From positions 496,001-560,000 of the forward strand of contig CM055614.1 of the NCBI GenBank assembly GCA_029379385.1: 64,000 bases of DNA, written 5' to 3'. The translations under genes and the position numbers were made by a program. Under the pieces are notes generated by a model. The model made no database searches and was not told where the DNA came from. It saw only the letters and a list, made by a program, of their open reading frames with translations. How positions within the stretch are numbered: position 1 is the first letter of the stretch; each line of letters starts with the position of its first letter. This stretch comes from Quillaja saponaria. Taxonomy: Eukaryota > Streptophyta > Magnoliopsida > Fabales > Quillajaceae. Positions 48,701 to 62,467 of the stretch are shown piece after piece.

Positions 48701-49782
48701 CATTTTGTCAATTGTCATATATATATAGAGAGAGAGGTAAACAAGACAAGCTACCAATTCATCTTTTTTGTATCACAAGTAATTATGAATATGGAAAAGG
48801 AGGTGCCCTCACCCTCTGCTGAGTTAAGTTATTTAGCATGTTACGTAAGTACTGTTTGATAATTTTAACCATCTCAATCAAAAGCGGATTCACCGCCATA
48901 CGGCATTGACTTGAAGCCCATCTAGACTCTAGTTAGTGGCCATGGGAGACCCACAGGCCGCAGGGACAGGACAGGAGAGGGAGATAACAGAGCAATATTT
49001 GGCACCTTCAAATCAATACAAAACAAATGACAGCATTACAGGCTGGTATCTAGCTATTCTCTTTTGCTTCTCTTTCTCTTATAATTTACCATGTGTGAAA
49101 TTATAACTTGGTCCAAGTCTAATAGAGTGATAGTAATAGCAGCAGAAGGGAAGGGCTCTATGATCTGATTCTGTACTCTGTAGCATTTAATTTAATGATA
49201 TTTATTTATAAGCTGCTCACTAGTTCACTACTTTAAAGAGGCCAAGGTCAACGCTAACAACTGTATTTGACAGTGTTATTTACTCAGGAAAAGTCAAACC
49301 CCACAAAAAAAAGTAGAAAGCTATGCTATTCGTTTGCACGAAGCATGAATAATGAGACAGACAGTTAGAGAGATAGTCCTCCTAGCTAGCTTTAGTTTCA
49401 AGCATGATGCATGATGATCAGTATCCGTTGTCCGTTGAGTTGAGTTGTTCACCTCCGAGTTGTTCCCAGAAAGACCCAATTAAGTTGATTCTGATCTGAA
49501 AACACTGAAATCAATATTGCCATGCATAACACTTCCGTTGATATTCTTGTCTTTGTATCCCAAATTTGATCGCATATAACAGTTGATCTTGCTACTTGAG
49601 TATACATACTTTAGTCCACACAATCTCTTCTCATCCTAAGGACATAATCTCTTCTCATCCTAAAGAATTTACTTCTTGTTGCTTTCAAAGGAGAGAAGCT
49701 AGACACTTGTTACATCTTAGTATGAAATTTTAAAAACAATACTTACTTATATCAAAAATTCCGAGTACACACTTTTTTCACA

Positions 49783-49924
49783 TTTCAATTTTCACAGTAC
49801 ATTCAAAAACTCAATACTTGTAATTGTATATTGATGCCCTTAGCTCGTAAGTTCTCATTTTAATTTTCACAATACATTTAAAAACTCAATGCTTGTAATT
49901 ATATATTGACACTCTTAACTCATA
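49783..49924. repeat. Two-copy tandem repeat, 75-bp period
   Basis: TTTCAATTTTCACAGTACAT at 49783 recurs as TTTTAATTTTCACAATACAT at 49858, and both continue with AAAAACTCAAT.CTTGTAATT and a 'tatattga...ctta.ctc.ta' end. The two copies differ at about ten positions. Non-coding. Confidence 0.85.
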
Positions 49925-51610
49925 AAAAAAAAGTGACTGATATTATACATATATGTTTTTATGGAGTGTTTAGAAGTGTTGGAGGAAACATGTGTTAATT
50001 TAGTGGAATGATATATATCTAGCAATTAATTTATTAACTTATTTAAAAAAAAAAAATGTTAGTTTTTTGCAAACAGCTCCTTGCTCTCTCCTCTTTCTTC
50101 ACGGCTCCTTTTTCTTCTTGATTTGCATTACTCTATTTTCTTCCTATGATATCTTCCACTTCTCATTTGCACAAAACCCCACCTACAAATCAACACCCGT
50201 ATTTCAAAAATCTAGTCTCCTCCTCTCTAACAAGGGCCCACCACCTCAAAATTTTCAAAATTATCCTTACACCAACCACATAGCTGGAATTGAAGTATTT
50301 GACACCTATCCACCAAGTTGACACGTATTTTTTCCTACGCTTCGATATATTGCATGAAGACATGCGCTGTGTTGACCAAAAGGATATAATATCAGCCCCT
50401 ATAGTAAAAAGGTTTATTTTTTCTTTAAAAAAAGAAACGAGCTGACTCTGTCTGTACCCATTTTAATTATCGCGCATCCCTAAATGACTGGAGTTTAAAA
50501 GGCAAGAATTTCTTCGTGTTTCACCAGAGCTGCTATTCTTATATGGATCACAAGGGTCAATAATTCATGAAATTATCAATTTATCTCTAAACGTGTATCA
50601 TCCCACCTTCGAATAAGAAACGGAGGTTCAGTAATTGACACTCTAGATTTGGTAAAGCTAATCCTTTTCCCTATGCTTTCTCTTTCATGTTTTCCGCCTG
50701 ATCTGAATGCCACGATGGAGCAGAAATTAAGTACAGTGACAGTTTCAACAAGATAGTTAACGGCCTCGGCTCATTTTTCCTCAAGTCCAGAGGTATGAGC
50801 CTTTTTTTAACAAAACTATTGGATGAGATTTTCTTGACGTTAAGTATTTTGTAGGCATTCATTAGTGGTTTATCAATTATCATCCATCTGAGTGAGATAT
50901 ATAGTTTCTACAGATTCCTGTTTGAGGCAGTTTGTTCGCACAAATCAGTTTCTCTATTCCCATTGATTCTCATCTACTATATTCTTTCTAGATTATTAAT
51001 GCTGTCCTGAAGAGAATTAACATGTATTTCTCTGTTCAATTAATTTTTCTTCATTTTTTAGATACCAAACGTTCACATTCAGATATTATGTTCAAACTTT
51101 TTTAATTCACTTTTCGAGTTGTGAAGGTGAGAAACGATGGTGGATGAGGTTCCTTTCTATGTTTTACTTCAGGTCATGATCCCCTTTCTCTGTTTCATTA
51201 TTATATTTGTTTTATTTAATTGAATTTCAGGAATTAGAGCATTACTCTCACCAATTGGAACTCATATTTATAGTATGCGACTTTGTTTCAGGATAAATAT
51301 GGTAGCATAATTATTCTCTCAAGGGTTCTGATATTGTATTCTTTTTAGCTTTCACATTTTCCTATTGCTAATTTTCAAGATAAAATTTAAAATTATTGTA
51401 GCATCTTTCCATTTTCTCATAGTTCATTGCAAACTCTTTATTTTATTTTTATTTTTTATGTTGATAACTCTATGGATCTTTGGAGTCTAAAAGTGAAGGC
51501 CTTTTGACAAATTACATTTTGAGATTTCAGATCATGTTGTAATTACTAAGTAGATATTTATATTTTATTTTATATTCAGTACTATGTATTAATTTATTAG
51601 AGATTGAAAT

Positions 51611-52178
51611 CAATGTTTTGAAAATTGGATCGGTTGGACCGTTATCTGGGTAATAAATTAGACCGAGTTAAACTAAAAAAGTATTTTGATAATTGGACTG
51701 GTTAAAACCGATCAAAATCATGAGAACCAGTAAAATCAGTGTCATGTTGATCAAGCCGAATCGGGATTTTTTTTTAAAAATTATTATTTATATTAAGGAT
51801 TAGTAAAATTTTTATATTTTATATTAAAGATTAATTAAATAATGATATTTTAATTGATATTACCTTTATTATTTCGATTCGTAAATTAAAACTTAAATGT
51901 TGTGATTCACAATAAAATTTATTTAGTTATTGTATTAACTATTAATATCTATTTTTGACTATTTATGATTTGATTTCTTATTATTTATTTAATGAATATT
52001 GAATTATTTATTTATTTTATTGTGTATTTAATATTTATAATTAATTAATAATTGTATAATATTTAAAATATATACTTAAATATACTTATGACGTCATCCG
52101 GTCCGATCCCGGTTGAACAAATGACCCGAGATCCGATAATTTTTTAGAGTTGATCACTGGTCCGATTTTAAAACGTTG
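51611..52178. mobile_element. hAT-type MITE
   Basis: A 568-bp element is flanked by an exact 8-bp duplication ATTGAAAT (51603-51610 and 52179-52186). The left end is CAATGTTTTGAAAATTGGA and the right end, reverse-complemented, CAACGTTTTAAAATCGGA. Both ends carry GGTCGGACC-like and ACCGG words, and the interior is AT-rich without ORFs. Its right end is involved in a local tandem duplication. Confidence 0.8.
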
Positions 52179-52550
52179 ATTGAAATATGTTCAAGCATGC
52201 AAGGATTTTATTTTACTTTTGTTTTTTTAGGGATGACATTAAGAAATGGTTAATTCATGATTTGTTTTGACATCGTGCATTGATATGAATTCTTCTTCAT
52301 CATGTTGGAATGAACTTCACTTTCGGTCCGATCCTGTTTGAACAAATGACAAGAGACCTGACAATTTTTTTAAGTCGATTACCGGTTTGGTTTTTGAAAC
52401 ATTGATTGAAATATGTTCAGAAGCATGGATTTTATTTTATTTTTGTTTTTTAGGGATGACACTGAGAAATGGTTAATTCATGATTTGTTTTGACATCATG
52501 CATTGATATTAATTCTTCTTCGTCATGTTGGAATGAACATCACTTTGGTC
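52100..52550. repeat. Tandem duplication, about 225-bp period
   Basis: GGTCCGATCCCGGTTGAACAA at about 52100 recurs as GGTCCGATCCTGTTTGAACA at 52325. The text then runs in parallel through TGATTGAAATATGTTCA, 'agggatgacat', AAATGGTTAATTCATGATTT and 'catgttggaatgaac' in both copies. The unit joins the last 75-80 bases of the hAT MITE to its right flank. Confidence 0.85.
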
Positions 52551-54214
52551 GCTCTATTATACTGTCCATAAAATTGGAAAAACTTAAAAGCCTGGTATCA
52601 TATCGAGTGCGCAAAGCTCTGTCTGGTAGGAACAATAAACTTAGACAATTGATATATAATACTAGATTTTAGTTATTGTCTCCATAAAAAGAAGAGAGAA
52701 AAAAAAAAAAAAATTAAGATGAGAATATAAAGCGTCGACAGATTCCCTGGAAGATTGAAAGAGATTAAGGGGATTATTGATGTTAGGAACACAAATGAGA
52801 ATCCGCATAACATTATGAAGCTGGTGTATTTTGCCATGAGTTGTTGGAGCCGTCGTTGAAGGCTGGAATTACTGGCTAGAGAGTTCCATATAGTATCTCT
52901 ATCATATTTGTTATTAGTACCAAGAACTTGACAATACAAATGGTCACTACAATCACGTCTTAATGTGGATTGACTTTTACGAGTAGTGTTTTGTTAATTT
53001 TATTAAGAATTATGTATTTGATGAATAAGCATAATCATTGATAAGTGTTCCATTATTATTTTTAATTACTTTTGGACAAAAGAAAACAGTACATTCATTC
53101 ATGAAAGAATGACATAGATCCCAAAATAATAACCGATGGTGCTGTTTTTAAAACAAACTTAGACAAAATAGCAGCCACCATGTTTGCTCCCGTTAACAGA
53201 ATTTGATCCTAATTCCTATACTCATTGGCCATTAGTAGCCTGTCGAAATTGAAGCTTTCTGTCCATAATTTTCCTTTATTCAAAACAATAAACAAAACCA
53301 TAGAATCAGGGAATAAGTGGACGACACAAAATTAAAAATAAAAATACTAGCCTTTTTTTAGGGAAAGGGGTAAAGATATTCATGTATTAACTCGTCAAGT
53401 TCTTCTCAGTATATTTTTCTATCAGAGAGTAAGTTTTAGAACATGACACAATCTATGTTAGTTTGGAGTACAATACACCTTATGCAAAGAATTTGTCGTA
53501 CTCTAGAACTTACTAGAACTTACTACATGATAGATAAATACATATCAAGAAAAATTTGACACGCTGGGAAAATAAAAAATAAAAAAATATACTGACAAAC
53601 TTTATGCATTTTTCATGTAATAAGAAAATATATGAGCATCAGTGGGAAGTATATATATACATATATATTTCGAAAGGAGTAGTGAATAAATTGCAAGCGT
53701 GGCGCCTTTCTTAGCCTCACATCCTTCCCATTAAATCTAGTTAATAGCCTGATTGTACATGTACAAGGCCTTGGTCAAAATTAGCATCAAGTTTCCAAAA
53801 TGGCCCTGTTTATGACAATGGATTTAACATTGCATTTGAGATGTTAAGCTTTGTGGCTTTTACAGGATAATATAATATGGTGGGGGGTTATTTTGGTCAC
53901 ACCAAAAAAAATAAAACGGATAATAAAATAGGAATAATCTCCTTCGGGAAAACTATGTATTAATGTATGGACAGTATTCATCGTTTGCCACAAAGAAACT
54001 CAACCAACCATATGTGTATTGATCAGAAAACAGTGATGAACTTCTTCTTTTTCTGGAAAACCTTGAAGTTCATAAGAACCTCTGATCGAGTACAAATTAA
54101 ATTTGCGAAGGGCATCATTGTACACAAAAAAAAAAAAAAGGCACTGCATCTTATGATAATAAGGTCATACCACTTCGGTTGAGCTTAATTTTTTACATAG
54201 TCTGAACAGAACTC

Positions 54215-54605
54215 ATGGTGGTTTTAAACCCCCATGTTGTCCAGCTTACCCCTCCTCACCATCTGTCATTACGCAGACCAAGCACAGGCAGTAGAAGTAT
54301 TAGAATTAGGTGTGGAATTGCTGAGCCTTCTGGTGAACCGGCTCCTTTAGGACAGAAGACAAGGTACAATGACGGTTTTTTTGAGAAGGCTTTCATGACT
54401 CTCTTCGCTCGTAAGATGGAGAGATTTGCACCTACTGGAAAAGCTGGGACAGACAATAAGAAGAAGAAAGGTTTGTGGGAGTATGACTACGAGAGTTTTG
54501 TGGATGTGTCAAGGGGGGGTAATGCAGGGAAGGTCTCGTATGCAACAGCAGCAAGTAGTTCGAGAGGTGCTATTGTCTATGCTCCCTCCAGGTGCGCCTG
54601 CTCAG

Positions 54606-54636
<31 letters not shown>

Positions 54637-56039
54637 AATTGATACTTCTCCCTTCTTCTTGTTAATTTGGGCTTGACTCATTTTAGATGGTTCAATATAT
54701 ATAAGATAAATACAGGCTGATCCTACTACTGTAGTCTGTAGCAGCTACTTTTAGTCTCCAACTAGCAGTATTGTGATAATTTTTTTTTTGCTCAATCCTG
54801 ATTGTGATCTTTCTACTTCAAGCACATTGATGGTGCATGATGAAGGGTTAAGAGCTGGTTTGTCCTGGGTCATTGGTGAATGCACCATGCAAAATTCATC
54901 TCTATATTGGGAATTTGGATTATAAGTTTATATCTGTTACCACTATTTAATTTGTTAAGTAACTTCAATTATGATACTGCAGTTCAGGAAATTATTTCCA
55001 CCAACGAAGTGGGCTGCAGAATTCAATGCTGCATTGACAGTGCCTTTCTTCCACTGGCTAGTCGGGCCATCTGAGGTATATATGAAGTCGCAAGCATATC
55101 TTAATTCAGTTTTTACATATATTGTCTTCATTTTCTTAAATAAATTATTTCCACTAGTCTGGCATAAAACTGTTGCAGTTAAAGTCAAGACCATATATTT
55201 TCTTCATTTTCTTACAAAAATTCATTTCCCGTTCCTGAAGCAGAAATGTGACCTGCTTTTCTATTTGAGTTTTACTAGCTTTAAATATGGGGATTCTTAA
55301 TGCTGCATAACTATGAATTTCAGTTTTAGAGTTTTTATTTCATTGTCTTATTATTGATGTTTTAAATACCAATGTGTAGGTTGTGGAAGTAGAAGTAAAT
55401 GGGATGAAGCAAAGAAGCGGAGTCCATATAAAGAAATGCAGGTATAATCTTTTCTTCTAATGTGAAATTGAATACAGAAGCAATTTATCTTTTGTTTGAA
55501 ATATGTAACTATTGGGTAGCCACTAGCTAGTAATTGTACTTGAAATAGGTGATGATCTCTTGTCCTTTAAATCAAGTAGTCTTTGTAACAGTTCTCTACA
55601 ACGTTGTCTTTTGTGAAGGTACCTGGAGAACAGTGGGTGTGTTGGTATGTGCGTCAATATGTGCAAGATTCCTACTCAAGATTTTTTCACCAATGAATTT
55701 GGACTTCCATTGACAATGATCCCTAGTATGTCATTCATGCCTTTGCTTTGATTTATGCCTCTGGTTAATTAACATACTCTGCAACAAGGAATGAAATTTA
55801 TTCCGGTGTCTGTTGGTCCTCAGATTTTGAAGATATGAGTTGTGACATGGTGTATGGCCAAGTTCCACCACCATTTGAACAGGATCCAGTCTCCAAACAG
55901 CCTTGTTTTGCAGATATCCGTAAGTAGAACCTTCAATTTGCAACAGAGTTGAAATTTTTCCCAATCCCTAACAGTTCCATCAACTGCAGGCTCAGTGGCG
56001 AACCCCAGTGCCAGTGCCTGTCCTAAACTACAAGCTTGA
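54215..56039 (+). CDS. D27L1: D27-like carotenoid isomerase (one-base frameshift in exon 1)
   Basis: Six exons: 54215-54605, 54983-55075, 55380-55441, 55619-55725, 55824-55919, 55990-56039. The protein (265 aa if one base is discounted) matches the plant D27 family, iron-containing plastid beta-carotene isomerases; this is the D27-LIKE1 type (Arabidopsis At1g64680) rather than strigolactone D27 itself. Visible parts: a Ser/Arg-rich transit peptide (residues 1-40), [87 protein letters not shown], the Cys-rich [19 protein letters not shown] likely involved in metal binding, and [20 protein letters not shown] at the end. Exon 1 has seven G residues at 54513-54519 where six keep the frame, so as written translation would terminate early. 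All other junctions are in phase. It is an intact gene with an assembly error, or a null allele. Confidence 0.9.
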
Positions 56040-57344
56040 GCAGAAACGATACTTTTATAAATTTCTCATAACATAAATCACAAACTACAATGGCTGATAT
56101 TTCCACCTGTGGTTTCCCTGTTGCTGATTATATCATTTGGATCCTTCAAACATTGGTAGCAGCATTAGTTTCTTTCTTAGGTTAACTAGTTTTTGATTTC
56201 TCGCAAGCCCTGTATATCAGATTTTGGTTTCCAGAGTATATATAAAGGGAAAAACATATCATATAAATATTAATGATTGCCTCCTACTGTTACATTTGGA
56301 GCTGCTTCCTTTCTTTTTCCTTGTGATATGGCATCATTTACTCTTGATACAGTGTTCATGTTTATTTGCATTGAGAAACCCTTGATAATTGATATAGATA
56401 ACAAATTTCCAAACAGTTTTACAAATGTGGTGAATGTGTATTTGACATTCCAGACGGTGAATATTTCCCTGAACTTTCAAGAGGAAAATTACATTGTGCC
56501 TCTGATTAAAAGTCAACTCAAGTGTTCCTGCAAATTCCAATTCTTATACTATACGTAGCAAAAGGAAAGAAAGACATAGCATTGCAAATTTCTTGAATTT
56601 ATTTTGGTACAAAAAGAATCAACTTCCTGTGTATAAGTGAAGGGGTGAACACCAACAATTGCGGCTCTTGCATTGTTTGGGGGAGTCCAAAAATTATGCC
56701 GCGTCTCTCTCTCGTGAATAATGCATTGAAAATAAGATTTTGCTCTTCACGCCGAAAGAAATGCTGAAATGCTTGACCCTTCATGTCATGTGAACATCTC
56801 TATCAAGAGATATTGGATTCTGGAATTACGGATGGACTTTTAGGAGTATTTTAATTTTATTTCAAGTTCATAAAAACATTCATGCAATATTGCAATCTGC
56901 TATAAAAGAACTGAACAACCCACTGTTTTGTCTCTCTCTGGTTTTTTGGTTTGGCTGCTCATGTGATTCAAATCCGTGACTTCGTTGCTACAGAAGAAAA
57001 ACACGACCAAGACTAATTAACCCCAAACTTTCTGCACGTTAATTACGCCATCTAATAAGCCTTGTGGGCATAAATAACACTAACAATTAATCAATTAATG
57101 TATGCAGAACTTGTGTTCTTTGATGTGTCCATTTCTTTTCTTCTTCAAGTCATGACTTTGAGGTTCCAACATAATCCCAATACAACGGATAAAGTTTGTC
57201 CCATGTCCTCCCAACTAGACCATCCCATTTGGCGCAGTTGATCCCGTGACCAAGGTCACTCAGTTTCTCTCTCTCTATCTCTTAATTCTTAACGGCCAAA
57301 GAACCTCCCACCTTCCTTCTTCGATCCTCTTGGTCTCTACTCTC
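56040..57344. other. Intergenic: D27-like 3' side and endoglucanase promoter
   Basis: About 1.3 kb. The left portion is the probable 3' UTR of the D27-like gene. Short ORFs (56277-56558, 56599-56784) show no family features. The right 300 bases precede the endoglucanase and include a CT-rich run near 57268-57285. Confidence 0.5.
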
Positions 57345-57350
57345 TATAAA
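57345..57350 (+). promoter_or_regulatory. TATA box of the endoglucanase gene
   Basis: TATAAA in the context TCTCTATAAATGGGAACC, 96 bases upstream of the ATG, which matches the plant consensus closely and places transcription start near 57375-57380. Confidence 0.8.
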
Positions 57351-57431
57351 TGGGAACCAACATCGACTGCTGTACTACACTGCTATTCTTCTTTCATTTT
57401 TAAGTAAGGATCCAAGAAAGGGACACAATAG

Positions 57432-59833
<2,402 letters not shown>

Positions 59834-61147
59834 TTACGTTGTCTTATCACTTTTTTCTTTTCTCTTAATATAAGATAAGAATTGGTCAGGGCCAGCCATT
59901 TTACTCAGTAGTAATTATAGCTTGTCTGACATTTCAAATTTTCAATATCCTTACATGCTCATCCCCATTAATCCTCAGCAAAATTCGCTTTCATCTATGG
60001 ACTTAAGTCTTTTACAGCTAATTACCATTCACAAATATCATCACCCAAATCAACAACCACCAATATCGGACTTGGAAGAAATCAAAAGTAAACTAAACGA
60101 GAAAGAAGTGAAAAGTATCCCACTTGAAATCAGCCGCATAATCGAAAATTTATACATTGTCCTTTTGAATAATGGCTTGAGATCGAATTGAATTTAGTTC
60201 AAAGGATGTTTCGAAGGTTTTATAATCAAAGAGGCAGAGATTGTAAGGTCGTAAAGAGTACACATTTAATAGAAATAAATTAACATATTTAAATTTTAAG
60301 TAATAAATAGTTTGTTTATATATACTATTGGCTGTGGAAATGACTTTAGCCAATATATCATTTTTGAAAATTAAAAATATACATAATTAATAATTTATAA
60401 TTTATATACTAAATAGCATTAAAATTATAGTCAATTAATATAATAAATTCTTTATTTATAATAGCAATAAATATTTCTAGGATACTTGTTACAAAATTCT
60501 TTATCTTATATGTTGGGGATGCGTAATTATTCTAAGAATCAGAAGTAACTAACCCTAATTAAATTAAAATTAAGACTTTGAGATGAGTTATATATTATTA
60601 TACTTTGAGTCTCACTCAAATATGAAGCAACCATGTTATAAAAATGTGATGACAAATACTAATAGGACAAACAAGCTCGGCACCTCATGATATTAGAAGA
60701 AAAGATGCTACCAGGAATCGAATCATAAGAAACAGATCATTGCTTCAATTAATTTTTTCTCTGAAAAAAAAATTCAAAACAAAGAAAGTGGTGTGCATCT
60801 CCAAATCACGTGCTACTCACATGACATTTTGTTCTTTTATCAAAATAACTTTACTAGCCCGGCCCCGTCAGTCAATGCTCAATACTCAATATTCCAGGAG
60901 AAGACTCGAGAGGCTAGTCTGCTCTGCCTCTGATCCAGAGATCCTTCTTCTGAATAGTTTGTATCGACGAAATCAGTGAGTTCCGAGAGAGCAGAAGAAT
61001 CCGAGAATTGAGATCCGAACCCTCTTTGATCTGTGATCTGTCAGCATAGACGAAATCAGTCGGAAAAGGATCCGAGAAATTCCCAATCCCAAACCCCAAA
61101 CCCCAACCAGTCCAGATCTGAGAATCTGAGATCCAGATCCTCTGTAA
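59834..61147. other. Intergenic: endoglucanase 3' side and GPR107-like promoter
   Basis: No gene is recognised. A 60-90 codon ORF from about 59922 to 60191 starts without ATG context and has no family features. The final 200 bases are GC-richer and C/A-rich (cccaaaccccaaaccccaacc), consistent with the 5' UTR of the next gene. Confidence 0.5.
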
Positions 61148-62467
61148 ATGGCTTTACCCTCGTCATCTTTCTTCCTCCTTCTCCTCTCTCTGTTCACCTT
61201 CCTATGTTTCTCTCCCTCTCTTGCCGAGATTCGATTCTCCGAGGTCCGAAACGACGATCGACCCATAATCCCCTTCGACCAGTTCGGGTTCACCCCTACT
61301 GGTCGCCTAGAGCTCAACGTCTCGCACATCTCTCTCTCCAACAATAATCTTGACCTGTCCAAGGTTGGGTTCTTCCTCTGTACCCTCGATGCCTGGCTCC
61401 ATGTGCTTCAGCAACTCGAGGACGGCGAGATCAGATGCGCTCTTCAATCTGACCTCGTCAAGCCCGTGTATACCTTCAATTCCCTCAAAGGTTCCAATTC
61501 CTTCGATAACCTCTACCTTGAAAACGATGCCGATCAGTACAACCTGGTCTTTGCCAACTGTTACCAAGAACAGCTCAAAGTCTCTATGAAGGTCCGATCT
61601 GCCATGTACAATCTTGATGGAAAGAGCGGTAACCGCGATTATTTATCTGCTGGCAGAACCATCCTTCCTAGGGTTTATTTTCTCTTCTCTTTGGTCTATT
61701 CCGGTCTAGCTGGTATCTGGATTTACATCATCTACAAGAAGAGGTTGACTGTTTTCGGCATCCATTTCTTTATGCTCTCCGTTGTGATCTTGAAGGCGCT
61801 GAATCTTTTGTGCGAAGCTGAGGATAAATCGTATATCAAACGAACCGGTAGCGCTCATGGTTGGGATGTCCTGTTTTACATATTCAGTTTCTTGAAGGGA
61901 ATTACATTGTTTACTCTGATTGTGTTGATTGGTACTGGCTGGTCATTCTTGAAACCTTATCTTCAGGATAAGGAAAAGAAGGTTCTGATGATTGTTATCC
62001 CGCTTCAAGTGGTTGCCAATATTGCTCAGGTTGTCATCGATGAGAGTGGACCCTATGGCCATGATTGGATTACTTGGAAACAGGTATTCTTACTTGTCGA
62101 TGTCGTCTGTTGCTGTGCCGTTCTCTTTCCGATTGTGTGGTCGATCAAGAACTTGCGTGAAGCTGCTAGAACTGATGGGAAGGCTGCCGTGAATTTGATG
62201 AAATTGACTTTGTTTAGGCACTATTACATTGTTGTTATTTGCTACATTTACTTTACAAGGGTTGTGGTCTATGCATTGGAGACGATAACCTCTTATCGGT
62301 ATTCTTGGACTAGTGTGGTGGCTGCTGAGTTAGCCACTTTAGCTTTCTATGTGTTTACGGGTTACAAGTTTAAGCCTGAGGCGCACAATCCATACTTTGT
62401 GATTGATGATGAGGAGGAAGAGGCTGCTGCTGAGGCATTAAAGCTTGAAGATGAGTTTGAATTGTAA
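61148..62467 (+). CDS. GPR107/GPR108-like seven-transmembrane protein (Lung_7-TM_R)
   Basis: Intronless ORF of 439 aa. A signal peptide (residues 1-26) is followed by a lumenal domain (27-170) containing FFLCTLDAWLHVLQQLEDGE and two NxS/T sites (e.g. NVSH). Seven hydrophobic helices lie at about 175-196, 203-222, 241-262, 279-298, 312-333, 358-378 and 388-404, and the cytosolic tail is acidic (DDEEEEAAAEALKLEDEFEL). This is the layout of the GPR107/GPR108 family, Golgi and endomembrane proteins; plant members were listed as candidate G-protein-coupled receptors (CAND6/CAND7 in Arabidopsis), though receptor function is unproven. The ATG follows a 5' UTR-like, C/A-rich stretch and is the first in frame. 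No damage is seen. Confidence 0.9.
   Translation: MALPSSSFFLLLLSLFTFLCFSPSLAEIRFSEVRNDDRPIIPFDQFGFTPTGRLELNVSHISLSNNNLDLSKVGFFLCTLDAWLHVLQQLEDGEIRCALQSDLVKPVYTFNSLKGSNSFDNLYLENDADQYNLVFANCYQEQLKVSMKVRSAMYNLDGKSGNRDYLSAGRTILPRVYFLFSLVYSGLAGIWIYIIYKKRLTVFGIHFFMLSVVILKALNLLCEAEDKSYIKRTGSAHGWDVLFYIFSFLKGITLFTLIVLIGTGWSFLKPYLQDKEKKVLMIVIPLQVVANIAQVVIDESGPYGHDWITWKQVFLLVDVVCCCAVLFPIVWSIKNLREAARTDGKAAVNLMKLTLFRHYYIVVICYIYFTRVVVYALETITSYRYSWTSVVAAELATLAFYVFTGYKFKPEAHNPYFVIDDEEEEAAAEALKLEDEFEL

Larger units (their letters stand above)
45764..54214. other. Long intergenic region upstream of BDG and the D27-like gene
   Basis: About 8.4 kb without a recognisable gene; the left end is the BDG promoter and 5' UTR, the right end the D27-like promoter. 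It contains a GA run at about 46256-46274, a T-tract near 47956-47972, a short tandem duplication near 49620-49665, a 75-bp duplication at 49783-49924, a hAT MITE at 51611-52178 and a 225-bp duplication at about 52100-52550. Several ORFs of 60-90 codons have no family features. Confidence 0.5.

Noticed and set aside
50067..50321. 84-codon ORF with a hydrophobic start
   Set aside because: It has no ATG, no family features and lies in AT-rich intergenic DNA.
52673..52939. Minus-strand 88-codon ORF
   Set aside because: The N-terminal half looks somewhat protein-like, but I recognise no family and there are no neighbouring exons.
59922..60191. 89-codon ORF downstream of the endoglucanase
   Set aside because: It begins at a non-ATG codon in the likely 3' region and shows no conserved motif.
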